Shown here piece by piece: positions 32,818 to 43,890 of a stretch of 64,000 nucleotides of DNA (position 1 is its first letter; each line of letters starts with the position of its first letter). The position numbers were made by a program, and so were the translations under genes. The stretch comes from Alectoria sarmentosa. Its lineage: Eukaryota > Ascomycota > Lecanoromycetes > Lecanorales > Parmeliaceae. The stretch lies in NCBI GenBank assembly GCA_009733775.1, contig WOGZ01000088.1, forward strand, positions 50,176 through 114,175, written 5' to 3'. Below the pieces are notes generated by a model. It saw only the letters and a program-made list of their open reading frames with translations. It made no database searches and was not told the origin of the DNA.

Positions 32818-33679
32818 CTGTTGGCATAGTCCGTGCGGTTTCAAGGGCGCCGAGCAGCAATAAAGACGTTTTGGATCTTGAGGAAGTAATGATCCTTAAG
32901 CGAGCGATGGAGACTGAATGGCGGCTTCAATAGGGAGAGCTTTGGTCACCATGATACAACTCTCGTAGAGACTTGGGAGGTGGGAAATATGGCTTCATAT
33001 AGAAACCTTTGAGCACTTGACAACGATTGGTACCCTGTGAACAATGGATAGAGTATGAGTCCTTCGCATCTTGACGGACGGTATTGCCTACTTCATAAAT
33101 TGATCTTTCGATAAGGCTTTCCTAGTACTTCTTCCACCACAACAGCATGGGACACTGTTGTTTTTCATCCACGATTCGCTCCATTGTCGCGATTCATGTC
33201 ACTTTTCGTTCGGGATCAGAATAGCTCTTCTACGCGGGCAACTGAGCATTTACGGTTTGCCCAAGCTGCATGCTAGTCTCCCAAGTCCCAGTCGTGTCGT
33301 ATCTTGATGCTTCGCATCTCTTAGCTGCCTGACGGGCGCGCCGCATCATGTTCTTCGTGCTAGAGATTGGACTGGAGGATTGGGTTCATGAAGGCTTTTC
33401 TATGTTCCTTTGGCAGAGCTTATTTGCATGTGCATCGAGATGGAAAAGGTTGTAGTTTTGAATGCTGAAACTAGTCTATGGTGAAAAGGGTAAGCCCCTC
33501 GGCCTTCGTGCCCAGACTTTAGCTGCTCTCGCCGGTGCGGCAGCAGGGGCCGCTTGAACCTTCCTTTTGTCGTTAGACTCTCTTTCAGGCAACTGTTTCT
33601 TTCCAGAAATCAAAAATCGAAGACTCGAACATTCTTTCTTTTTCCTTCCTCAAGATGTGCACACCTCGGCAGAAGAGTC
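32818..33679. other. Intergenic, no supported gene
   Basis: About 860 nt with no coherent frame. Contains the promoter of the acetyltransferase gene. Confidence 0.6.
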
Positions 33680-34617
33680 ATGGCTTACAGAATCCTACCA
33701 GCTACGCCCGCGGACTTGCCTGATATTGTCGCTCTCTACCACGCTGCTTTCGCAGACGACCCTTTCATCGGACAGCTGATGCCCAATGTTCCACCAGAGG
33801 TCAAACAGGCCCATGACATGCACTGGTATGGACGGGAATTTGAGATGACCGAGCTCAACGGTCTAAGATTTAGGAAGATTGTCGATGGAGATGAGTAAGA
33901 TTATTGCACTTGCCGAATTCGACAATCAGGCTCTTCACTCACTTGTGCCTAGAAAACCGCTAGCTTTCGCGAACTGGCAGTACCCGTATAGTCTGACGGC
34001 AGAGCAAAAGACGAAGAAAGCACAGCTTGATAGGACTGAAGAGATAGAACACCCATTCCCAGAGGGATCGAATAGAGAACTTTACAGTGTCTTCTTTACG
34101 GCGTTGAAAGAGAAGAAAGCGAAGTGGATGGACGAGAGTAAAGATTATTGTAAGTCTAAGTCTCTTATGGTAGGGTCAGATTTCTAGATCTGAGTGAAGT
34201 CTAGCATCTTGTTAAGTAAAGTGTCGGTTATCAGTGTCTTTGAAAAGCTGTGTGAAAGCAAGGTGTCTTTGCCTTTTGGCAGAATTTTCAGTCATTCCAT
34301 TATCACTCCTTCCCCGCTGCTTGTGCGGTTTCTTTACCCTGTCTGGTATTAATTACTGGTCACTAGTACTCCACATCCTCGGCGTCTCACCCGCCCATCA
34401 GCGCAAAGGTCTCGGTGCTATGCTCATCGGCGAAGGCCTTGCGGATGCAAATAGAAATAGTGCAAGGACATACATTGAAGCTTCGCCTGCGGGCTATGAG
34501 CTTTATCTACGCCATGGATGGAAGCAGGTTGACGAAATTATAATTGACATTACGAAGTATGGAGGACATGGGATAGCGACCGAGAGGCTGCTTGTGCGGG
34601 AGCCTGGCGGTAACTAG
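33680..34617 (+). CDS. GNAT-family N-acetyltransferase
   Basis: Three exons: 33680-33894, 33953-34149, 34367-34617; donors GTAAGA and GTAAGT, acceptors CCTAG and CACTAG, phases close to 220 aa. The start MAYRILPATPADLPDIVALY is the usual first beta strand and helix. KIVDGDEKPLAFANWQYP spans the first splice junction and matches the second strand pair. The acetyl-CoA loop is LHILGVSPAHQRKGLGAMLI, containing Q-R-K-G-L-G (Q/R-x-x-G-x-G), and YELYLRHGWKQVDE is the conserved C-terminal YxxxGF-like element. Transfers an acetyl group from acetyl-CoA to an amine substrate that cannot be predicted here. The second intron is unusually long (217 nt); without splicing only fragments are visible. Confidence 0.87.
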
Positions 34618-35147
34618 GGTCTGATCAGTATGGGTTGGGAGACTTGGAGAAAAGATCTGTACCCCCACCTCTCGGGTTCCTGCTACTTACTTGACAGCTG
34701 CAATTTCGGTGCATACCTATTCTATTGTTCATACAAGTAATGTTGTGGAAATTTGTTCATGAATTGTAAGGTCCTTTCGATGAGCATTCCTACAATGTCT
34801 AGCAATGCTCGCTATTTCTTATGGGGAACTTTGATCAGTGCATTCTTTCCACGGTTGGTGGTTTTTCTCGCATCAACTTCGTAGACTTCTGTGAAGGTTG
34901 GTTTCACCCATTCGAGACAAGCTGGCGCTTAGTTACCCTTTGCCTATAACCGACACAGACTGGAACTAGGCGGTAGGTCGTTCCTTCATCTGAGCAGTGG
35001 GCCCATCGGTAAAGCTTTGACAATTGGTTTTGCGCATATGCGACAAAGGTGTCTTAAGACCCTTTGACTTTGAATGAGGTGAAACCTACCGGCATTAAAT
35101 CCTCCGCTTCGGTATCTTGACTTCCAATCTTTGATGTTCTCTTCAAT
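34618..35147. other. Intergenic, no supported gene
   Basis: Promoter region of the secreted metalloprotease gene. No gene supported. Confidence 0.6.
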
Positions 35148-36175
35148 ATGCAAATATACTCGATTCGGCTCGGTTGGGCTCTGTCTACCTTGTTGACGAT
35201 AGCACAAGCTATTCAAGTTGCACGTATGTTATTCCTCGATTTCCACGCCTCTCCACTAAAAAGTGCACAGCATATCTAGACACCGTCCAAATCGGCCCTT
35301 ATTACGCTCGAAACTGCAAGTCCAATATCAACAACATCGTCACTCTTCTTAACACCCTGAAACATGTCCTCCAACCCGTCATCACCGATCTTGGCTCCTC
35401 TACCTCCAGCGACGCCTATACCACATTCTTTAAAGACATTGCAAACGCGTTCTACGTGCGCGAGGTCTTAACCAACCTCACAAAAGGGGTCTCGGTCCCT
35501 CCCGAGCCCGGTACGCGATCCTGGACGCCCATACTAATCTGTGTAGATGGCCGCGACCAAGTCACTTTCAGTGAGGATGGCAGACAGGTAGACGCCTACA
35601 GTCGATGTCGCACCCTTGGCCAAGCCCCAGCAATGGCTTTGCTGACAACACCATACATTGTCATATGTTCAGTATTCTTCACCCACCCAGCTATACCGAT
35701 TCAATCCGCTGCGAGCTGCTTGACCGTCGATCCCCATCGGAACCGATTCGCTCAAGATGGCAAAAGTCTAATCAAGTACCAACTGTGGCATCTTTTGCAT
35801 GAACTGGTACACTATTATGTCTACGCGACTAAAGAAGCTCACCTCGACATCTACGGTGTCAATGCCTGCTTGGTTTTACTAAGTAAGAGTGCGCTGTTGA
35901 ACGCTCAGAGCTATATTTACTATGTTGCCAGTGAGTGGATGACACCCAGCTTTCATCGTGTTGCTATGTCCACGCTTTGCCGTTCGGGCTGACGGAGAAC
36001 GACAGATGTATGGTTGGGGTGCACGAGCTTTCCAATTCCGAGAAGTCGACCTCTGGGCCGAGGTGGTGGTCTTGAGTTGTTGGAGATGGATTCGAACGTG
36101 ACCGCGCTAGATGCAAATGAGAGTATTGCGCTGGTGGTTCAGAACGTGTCGATGAGTGCAGTGCCTCCCGTGTAG
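35148..36175 (+). CDS. Secreted M35-like (deuterolysin-type) metalloprotease
   Basis: Three exons: 35148-35223, 35271-35930, 36006-36175; phases close to 301 aa. Exon 1 encodes a signal peptide (LGWALSTLLTIAQA). The zinc site is WHLLHELVHYYV, HExxH at residues 202-206, followed by AHLDIYGVNACLVLLSKSAL and LNAQSYIYYVAN, which match the aspzincin-style region (Asp ligand in D-x-Y-G, then NA-x-x-Y). Paired cysteines upstream (RNCKSN, ILICVDG, SRCRTLG, ASCLTVD) suggest disulfides. The N-terminal half has no propeptide cleavage site that I can see. Likely an extracellular endopeptidase for nutrition or host-protein digestion. The usual second family motif is degenerate, so activity is probable, not certain. 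Confidence 0.82.
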
Positions 36176-36482
36176 CCTTCCTGAGAACTTGTTATCGATC
36201 TGACAAGTTGAACTTTGAGATAGCGCAAGATAGTTTGTGAGTAGGCGTAAGACATAGTCATCAATAATGATAGGGCACTTACATCTTAAAAGGAATCCTT
36301 AGAACAAATGTATACGTCGCAAGAGGGTGTAGCGGGGGATCTGGAAAGAGAAGATCGTGTCGGGAACTTATTTTGGGCAGGGGCTTGTTGGTCGCAGCGC
36401 AGAAAGAGCCATTGGCGGCAGGTTAGTGGTCTCCTATCGTCATGAACAGTCACCGAATAAGCTGAATGTGTGTACAAATTGA
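36176..36482. other. Intergenic, no supported gene
   Basis: 3' flank of the metalloprotease gene. Nothing seen. Confidence 0.6.
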
Positions 36483-36720
36483 TTCGGCCATCCCCACGTC
36501 AGGGCTAGCAAGCGAATAGATGGCCTGAACAGGCGTATTCTCGTACCCCAACCTTGAGAAAAAACTCCCTTGCCTATGCGGCATAGACCTGGATAAATAC
36601 CGCTGAGGGCGGGACAAAGAATGAATTGGGTTTTGAAAGCGATGAAATCGAATCAAGAATCACTTGCTGGTGTAAGACAGGTACATAAAGGGTCTCTCAT
36701 GACACGTGTCTCCTGCCATG
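36483..36720 (-). repeat. Dispersed repeat family, copy A
   Basis: Read on the minus strand from 36720 it runs GGCAGGAGACACGTGTCATG ... CAGGTCTATG ... GGGGTACGAGAATACGCCTG, TTCAGGCC, co-linear with copies B and C. It carries no open frame. It forms an inverted pair with copy B across about 235 nt. Confidence 0.8.
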
Positions 36721-36954
36721 AACACTGTGGGTTAAACCCACCATGCGATAACCCCCTGTGCGATAACTTCTCTGCGACTCATAAACCCTCAGTTCCGCTG
36801 AGGCGAATAGGTTGGGGACGGGAGCGTGGTTGATGTTAAGGCAACCGTGGTGATGTTCGCTACAGTGCGATTGTAGATTGGCTAGTCGCATAGGATGTCA
36901 GGGGTTAGTAGTCATGGTCAACGGCCCCCACATTGAATGTGGTGGAAATACCGT
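36721..36954. other. Spacer between inverted repeat copies A and B
   Basis: No gene. Contains a duplicated TGCGATAAC at 36743-36768. The right part aligns weakly with the sequence left of copy C, so the repeat may extend into it. Confidence 0.5.
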
Positions 36955-37515
36955 CATAGCAGGAGACACGTGGCATGATGAAGTGGTATCTATGCCTGTC
37001 TTACACCGGGCAGTGGCTCTTCATTTGATTTTATTTCTTACAGAGCCATAGCATTCTTTCCCACCCGCCCGCATCTGTATGTGGCTTCATCTTCACTTCA
37101 GGTCTATGCTGCTACAAGCATGGGAATTTTCTGAGCGCTAGGGACGAGAATATGCTTGTTCAGGCCTCTATTCCCTGGTCGCTGTTGGAAAGATGGTTGG
37201 TTCCCAGCCTCCTCCGGCCTGTCGGTTTTTGAATATCTCCAATTTTTGGCCCATGGGAGGCCGGCAACAGGGGAGTGTTGAAAAGATGGTTGGTTCCCGG
37301 CCTCCTCCGGCCTGTTGCCATGCCAGCCACCTGATTAGTACTCTATATAGGGCTTGCTCCAGGGGAGCTTTGGGAGAATAATCAATCCATTCTGATATCC
37401 CATACCTGATCTTTCAACAGTCGCCCTGGCGCCGAGATAGCCCATTCGTTACTTACGTCATTTATATGCCCTCATTTGTGCGTGTGATGTGTGTGTTCGA
37501 GTATGCGAGCACTGA
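36955..37515 (+). repeat. Dispersed repeat family, copy B, split by an insertion
   Basis: The left part 36955-37181 starts CATAGCAGGAGACACGTGGC and the right part 37421-37515 ends with GTTCGAGTATGCGAGCACT. Both are co-linear with copy C. Between them sits a 239-bp insertion (next entry). No open frame. Confidence 0.82.
37182..37420. mobile_element. 239-bp insertion with short TIRs and 3-bp duplication
   Basis: It begins CTGTTGGAAAG and ends CTTTCAACAG, which are inverted copies of each other apart from one extra G. TCG flanks it on both sides (37179-37181 and 37421-37423). Removing the insert and one TCG restores a 20-mer co-linear with copies A and C, which lack the insert and therefore act as empty sites. 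Inside, GATGGTTGGTTCCCAGCCTC recurs about 93 nt later with one change. No open frame: a non-autonomous DNA element. Confidence 0.75.
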
Positions 37516-37617
37516 TGCCAGACTGGGCGAGAATAACAGAGGCAAACAAGCTACAAAGTCCCCCGGAAATGCACCGCCTGACTTCCCACATTACTCGAGA
37601 AATACCCCATCACTCGT

Positions 37618-38710
37618 CTACGCATAACACGGATACTTATTCGCCACATTCTCCGCATTCATACTCCCGCAAGGCACACTCGGTTGACAATTTTCACACG
37701 CCCCAGCCGTAATTTTACATCCATCACTCAAAACGCTCGACCCGCAAATTTGAACCCCATCGTTCTGATACATGTAACCAAAGGCGGCTTTGATTTGAGC
37801 GCCCGTCATGCCCACCGCATAATCGGCGTAGCTGTTGCAGGTGAAGATCGCGGCGCAGCCCTCGTCGGCGGAGGGCGATAAGGTGTCGTTGCCGGAATTG
37901 CCCCCAGAGGGTAGGATGTAGGAGGTATATGCCGTGTAGAGGTAGGTGTCGTTGTATTGGGCGTAGGCGTTTTGGCAGGTTGTACCGTCGATGAAGGAAC
38001 ATAGGGAGGAGCCTTTGTCGTCGGAGGAGGTTTGGGCCGGGGCTGATGGGGTGGAGGCCTTGACGAGAGATGAAGGAGGAGAAGAGGCAGAGGAGATTGC
38101 GGCCGGGGCTGAAGACGGAGTAGAAGTAGGAGAACCGAATTGATCTGGAGGGCTGCTGGTGATTGAGCTTATGTCACTGGCCTGTGTGGTGGTACCAGGT
38201 GTGTTGCTGGCCTTGGTCACGGTGATTGGTATGCCACTAGGTAGAGACAGATCTTAGTCACTGAAGACGTGGAGGACTGAGGAAGAGGTCACAGCAGTTG
38301 GGCCTACCTGGATGAGGTCGACGGCGACTTATGCTGAGCAGCCAGACCGGCGCCAAGACCTGCCCCGAGAGCTATAGCCAAGCATACGACAGCAGTTATA
38401 GCGAACACCCAAACCGCTCTGGATCGGTCTTTGCTCTTTTTTGGAAGTTGAATCGACTGATCTAGAACAGAATGGTCTGATCCTCCACCCCCGACATAGT
38501 ACTTATTCTCATCTGGTTGAGGAGCCACTTGTGGGCTTGTAGACGGCCTCACCTCTAAGCCGGATCGGTCTCTGATCTTCGCTTGAGGATGAATAGATTG
38601 ATCAAAAATAGGGAGATCGGATCTTTCGCCTCCACATAATACTTGTTCCCGTCTGGTTGCGGAATGGCTTCTGGACTCGTGGAGGGTTTATCCTGTACTT
38701 CATAGTTCAT
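37618..38710 (-). CDS. Single-pass membrane protein with Cys-rich ectodomain; N-terminal duplication with frameshift
   Basis: Exon 2 is 38236-37618; exon 1 ends at 38308 (donor GTAGGC, acceptor CCTAG). Order: cytosolic tail, TM segment AVWVFAITAVVCLAIALGAG, Ser/Thr/Pro-rich stalk, then an ectodomain with 10 Cys (for example GCAAIFTCNSYADYAV, VQICGSSVLSDGCKITAGAC, SVPCGSMN). The tail contains two copies of a roughly 50-codon unit (PSTSPEAIPQPDGNKYYV and PSTSPQVAPQPDENKYYV). From the ATG at 38710 the first copy is followed by a frame change near 38630: one missing base would bring it into the frame of the second copy. As written, translation from 38710 stops early, so the gene is broken or the base is a sequencing error. 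It is a paralogue of 40273-41152. Confidence 0.6.
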
Positions 38711-40272
38711 CGTCTTGTCCGCCGTCGAAGTATTGGGGTTGAGGCTTTGCGTTGGAAAATATCTGACCCAAAATGGCAATCTTTGACAAAAAGGAACGAG
38801 CGACAGGCACACGTCTGGTACTTTTTTTGAAGAGCCTTGTTGCGGCTATAGTCCACGGTGGTGTTTGCTCAATCATCTGTGCATTCGACGTAAAAGGAAT
38901 TCAGGTGTCAAGGGTAAGGCTGCGATAAGGGGTTCAGCTGAGTCGATGCGCTGTCCTCATCAATTGACTGAGAATGTAGTCTCAATATGCAGCCTCAGGC
39001 TGAAACATGTATGGCAAAAGAAATGAGTGGGTTCGGAGCGAGGCGAAGTCCGTTTAGCCCGCATGCCAAGATGCATGAGGCGTTTAATTTTGAGCCTGAT
39101 TCCATGAGAATTTTCTGGGGATCTTATTGATGATAGCAAAGTGGAGTGTTGATGGTTTTCATGAAACAGCCTGATTTTGGCATTGGAACGTCATGGAGAA
39201 ACGGTAATCAATTGAACAAATATTGAGAAACAAGAGAACGTAGCGGTCATGCAAAGATTGTCTGCGCAAAAGGCGCGCGGAAATGATGCCACAATGCGTG
39301 AAAAAGCACCCTCTGCCGCAATTTTGGGAAGGCTGTGCCTGCATGATGCGTGTAAGGAAACATGATGGTTGCGGCTTAGCGTTTCAACATCCCCTATATT
39401 GTGCGCAAATTGCTTGAGGCTGATGCGGCGCAACGACAACAAGAAATCGCTGTATTATGAAAACCACTCGATGCACGTGTATTTGAACTGTACTTGTGTT
39501 TCGGAGCTGAATTCTTTATTGAGCGGAAGCGACCGTGCATCCTTGAGCTTAAGACCGTTGTGTGTAGCAATGAAAAGGATTGGGAGCCTATCTCACTTTC
39601 ACCAAGGTCCAAAGACATTGCTGGGCGTTGGGGAAATAGTAGATGTGTTAACATCTCCGATTTCGAAGTTATGTATGGTGTGGACAAGGCGTTTCACTGG
39701 GATCTGTGCTTTGGCAAAAAGATAAACATGCGGCTAATAACGTGGGACGCGAAAACTTCTGATGCCCGCAAAGAGGTTTTTAGGAGGACCAAGAAAACTC
39801 AGTCAGTGGCAGCCTAGTCCGTGAGATTCGGTGTCCTCGTCAGGCGTTTGATGTTCAGACCCCCAAAATGGATCGAGACACATTGGGGGAGGGTGATGTT
39901 CTATGCCCAATTGGTGGGTCTGGGAGTCCCAATTCTCTTTGAAAAGGCTCCTTCCGAAGTCTTTGCTCGAGGAAAATCGATAGGTGACACTAGTTTGCAT
40001 ATTCCAATGCATGGTGGAGCACGTAAATGTGTTGAAGATTATTAGTAATGATTCCCATTGCTTTAGCCGTTCTTTTCAGCCGGTAAAAGGCAAGATGGCA
40101 CTCTGGATGCCGAATCTACTGGATTCTCTGATATCACAAGATCGCCAGTCAGACACATAAATGCGTCCGAGGTCACAGACGCTCTCGTGTACACGCTGGT
40201 ACAAATACAGGCCAACTTAACCTGTAGCAGCACCGTTCAAGTCTCATGATCTAAAACCCTGTTCTGCACATG
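38711..40272. other. Intergenic; duplicated promoter-side sequence, no supported gene
   Basis: Sequence at about 39040-39120 (GCGAGGCGAAGTCCG ... GATGCATGAGGCGTTTAA) resembles 41280-41370 upstream of the paralogue, so the duplication included the 5' flank. A rightward frame at 39494-39817 has no domain and is not called. Confidence 0.5.
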
Positions 40273-41152
40273 TCAGACATCCAACAGAACGGCCCCATCG
40301 GCACCTGTGTTAGATATAGCACCGTTCAGCGATCCCAGAGTGACATTGCTTTTCAGCCAACAGAGATCGTAGCCTGAATTGTCCCATGCAACCCCAAGGC
40401 ATCCGAGTGCTGGAAAGTTATCCTCGCGCGTACGGAAGCTGTACAACGCGCATTGATCCAAGCAATCGCTGAGCGAAGAGACACCTTCTATGACCTGTAA
40501 ATCTCGGAGCAGATTCCCTTGCATGAAGTTGGCGTTGCAGAAGATCTCGAAGGTCAGGGTTAGGTTGGAAATTTGAAATAGCGTGGGTCCTGGCACTGGC
40601 GGGGGCTTGTTGGATGCAGTATAGGTGGAGCCGTTGGCTGCAGGACAGATTGGAGACGCTGACGTGACTGGCGTTAGGGACGCTGACGTGATTGATGTTT
40701 GGGACGCCGACGTGATTGACGTTTGGGAAACCGTGACGACGTTGCCGGGCTGAGTGACGGTAGCAGGGGAGTTGCTGGCCTCGGTGGGCGCCCCTCTATG
40801 TAGAGAGAGACTAGAAGTCAGTACTTGAAGACACGGACAAGTGAGGAACAGGACACAAAAGATTGGCCTACCTGAATAAACTTGACTTATGCTGGGCTGC
40901 CAGACCTGCACCAAGTCCTGCACCAATTGCTACGGCCAGGGTTACAACAGCGATGAAAGCTAGCACCCAAACGGCTCTGGGCCAGTATTGACGCTTTGCT
41001 TGAGAGCTATCAGACTGGTATGGCTGACCGAAGACAGGATGACTCGATCCTCCTCCACCTCCCACATAATACTTGAATTCATCTGGTTGGGTAGCGACTT
41101 CAAGGCTCGAAGGTGGTTGAAGCTCTATTCCGGAATCTGCCGTAACGTTCAT
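40273..41152 (-). CDS. Single-pass membrane protein with PAN/apple-like ectodomain
   Basis: Exons 41152-40872 and 40795-40273, intron donor GTAGGC and acceptor CATAG, 267 aa. Cytosolic tail with QPDEFKYYVGGGGGSSHPVF, one TM segment VWVLAFIAVVTLAVAIGAGL, a Thr/Ser/Val stalk with repeated SQTSITSA units, then a PAN/apple-like domain: FEIFCNANFMQGNLLRDLQV, SLSDCLDQCALYSF, GCLGVAWDNSGYDLCWLKSN, with the C-x3-C, C-x-GVAW and C-W-L-K features of fungal PAN domains. Such domains bind protein or carbohydrate ligands at the cell surface. Same intron position and same tail motif as the gene at 37618-38710, but a different ectodomain, suggesting duplication plus domain exchange or strong divergence. The first in-frame ATG is 41152. 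Confidence 0.82.
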
Positions 41153-42153
41153 CGTCAAATTTTGGATTTGAGGGAAAAAAATAGAATGAAGCGAGCGACG
41201 AAAACATGTCTGGTGTTTTTCTCTGAGATCTTGTGGCTATAGGTTATAGTGCTGGTGGGTAATTAATCCTATACATACGAGATGAGGCGAAGTGCCGCGA
41301 GTCCGTCTGCGGGATTCTGCATGATGCACAAGGCGTTTTGTCCCAAGGCTGATTCGATAGGATTTTGTGGGTCCCAGTTGTCGCTGCTACCATACAATGT
41401 AACGAAACCTGCACGATCTGATCCGTACGCCTATGGGCATGGTTGATGATGCCATAGCTTGGATTGAAAAGAAAATTGAGGTGAGATTTCAGCCAACTTT
41501 CAGAATAACATAGCAATCATTCGAGGCCCTTCTGCACACAAGGCGTGAGGAGACAATACTGTAGTCGTGGGGCTATGGGACTCCGAAGTAGTCAAAACGT
41601 GTCTACCTGCATGATACATGTATGCAAAAGGACAATCGTCAGCTGGGTTCTGTAATAATATCCGTGACCTTACGCCCCAAGGTTCGAGATCCTTCCATCA
41701 CCATACTGCACATGGTGCTCACCCCTCATTCTTCAGTGAAGGCCGTTGAGCAGTCTTATGATGACCGAGGCTGAATCTCGCATTTCGACATTTCAGGCTG
41801 AGGCTCCAAAGCTCCCGATCATCCAAACCGTCCAAGGACTTGCTGTGGTTCCAGCAGGGTGACTGTCTTTTCATTCATGGGCAACAGCTTGGTTATATAC
41901 TACTAAGTATACCATCTACACGTGACGAGCCCGATAAGGCTATTGCCGAGCTCGCAGTGCAGGCAACTCGCATCGAGTTGCCACCGAAATTGCATCGCGA
42001 TTCACTCACTCTCAGCCCTATTTCTGCTCAGGACGATGCATCACCGGAAATGCCATGCGCAAGTCCATATTATTGTCTACACCAACGATATTGATAAGCT
42101 ACAGATTCCACCCCTTTTCTTCCTTCTCCTTCCAAGCCCAACAAGTAATTACG
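41153..42153. other. Intergenic, no supported gene
   Basis: Upstream region of the PAN-like gene (see the duplicated flank above). Frames at 41840-42257 have no domain. Confidence 0.55.
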
Positions 42154-43890
42154 TCAAAGACCGCCACGTATTTCCTGTGGCCCTTCCAATGTTTCTGCAT
42201 TCCAACGTACCTCGACTTCGACCAGCGGCCCAACATAGGTCTTCTGTGCGACTGTGAGATAGTAAGCTATGCTAAGAAGGATGATAGCACTAAAGACCAG
42301 GACAATATAATTCATGGACACCGCAGTAGTTGGCGTTGCCGGTTGCCAGAAACTGAAGAAGATAGCGACGACCATATATGCGCAGGCTCCCACGTTAATC
42401 GCGATGCCCGAAACCCCTGGGACTCTGAAAGAACCACAGTACAGACCCGTTTTCCCGGCTGCGTGGCGAGACCACCCACCGATACCGCCTGTGCAGCGGC
42501 GCTAGAGAAGAAGTACGTAGTAGATGAGGTACGAAGAGTATAGTCCGCTAACGGTCAGCGAGATAACGTCATTGAAAGCGACTGGCGAGCCGATGTTGAT
42601 CAGCGCCAGAAGGCATGCGAATATGGTCGTAAGGAAGATCGCAAAGAGAGGCAACGAGGTTCGTCGATTGATCTATCAGCTGATCAGAAACATACCGAAG
42701 ATTTGATATGCTGCTCTGTGAAGACTACCCCTGTTCACAAAAGTAGAGAATGGTAGCCCACGATCCCTAGCAAACGACCAGGTCATCCTTGACCATGACG
42801 CTAGCAAATTTGTCGTCGCAGAGATGAACATGAAAATGATCACGGCTATCATCCCTGAAGCCCCAGAGCTTGAGCCTGCTGCTTGTGCAAATACTACCAT
42901 AAACGAATACTGGGTGGGTGGTGTCGAGCTAATCTTCTCGATGTTCCTGAGACAGAACACCATTACGACAAGCATACCGAAGCCGAGTGCTCCGTTGATG
43001 AGCACGCTCAGGATCATTGAACGCGGCACGACGATGGCAGCATTCTTCACCTCCTCCGATATGTGTATCGCTCCATCTGTACCAATGAAGGCGAAAACGG
43101 AGCCCACAATGCCCACAAAGAAGGATAGACCCTGCGTGGGCCACCCCCCCGCGTTGACGAATTCCGTAAACACCAGCTGCGGGGAGCTGTGTGGGGCAAG
43201 ATAGACCAACGGCATTACAATGGCAATAAATCCTACAATGTGGAGTATCAAGATCAGGGTCTCTATCTTTGCCAGAACTCTGCTGACCAATGTGTTGATA
43301 CCAAGACCGGCGATCACCACCGCCCATGTAAGGAGCGTACCATGCCAGCTTTTAGGGTTATAAGTTGGGCTGGTCAAGACGAAAACACCTTGTATCGATA
43401 TTCCAGTGAGGTATGAGCCTGCTGCAATCGATGTATGCCAGCCAAGGACTGTAAGCCATCCCGTGATATAACTAAGAATCTTCTGTGAAGACTTGGGCGC
43501 CAGCATTGCGACCCAATGGTACTGGCCGCCCGCGGTTGGCGCCCTGCCAATCTCATCAGCCATGATTTGGCCCTCGTATCCCATGAGGATGAATATATTG
43601 ATGCCAATTCGCTAAGCGTAGTGAAAACACACAATGTGCCAATCCAGACGATAATGAGACCGTATATTAATCCAGCTGGGCCTCCGCTAAATGGCTCTCG
43701 TTAGACGGTCAATCTGCTTTCAAAGAAATAGCAGACACTTGCTGAGACCAGTGGTTAAAACCCTGCAGACTTGGTCAGCGAATGGCCATGAACAGGGAAC
43801 CGTTATGCGTACGAAAGCAGGCCTTCCCATGTTATCATAAGAGCACAGCTAAAGCCTAACGTGGATCAGAATCCAAAGTTTCTCTTAAAA
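42154..43890 (-). pseudogene. Amino-acid/GABA permease (APC superfamily) pseudogene
   Basis: Exons recovered: about 43890-43814, 43762-43740, 43686-43597, 43543-42740 and 42672-42154. Family sequence is clear: LGFSCALMITWEGLL, GPAGLIYGLIIVWIGTLCVF, APTAGGQYHWVAMLAP, SWHGTLLTWAVVIAGLGINT, FAFIGTDGAIHISEEVKNAA, INIGSPVAFNDVISLTVSGL, a 12-TM layout like fungal GABA/choline permeases. Three lesions: a TGA at 43866-43868 where the family has Trp (NFGF-stop-STLGF); a splice donor reading AT instead of GT at 43596, although splicing there would give SELASMAPTAGG exactly; and a TAG at 42502-42504 in LLL-stop-RRC, normally Trp. All are single transitions. The 268-codon central exon is intact, so inactivation is recent. 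Confidence 0.82.
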
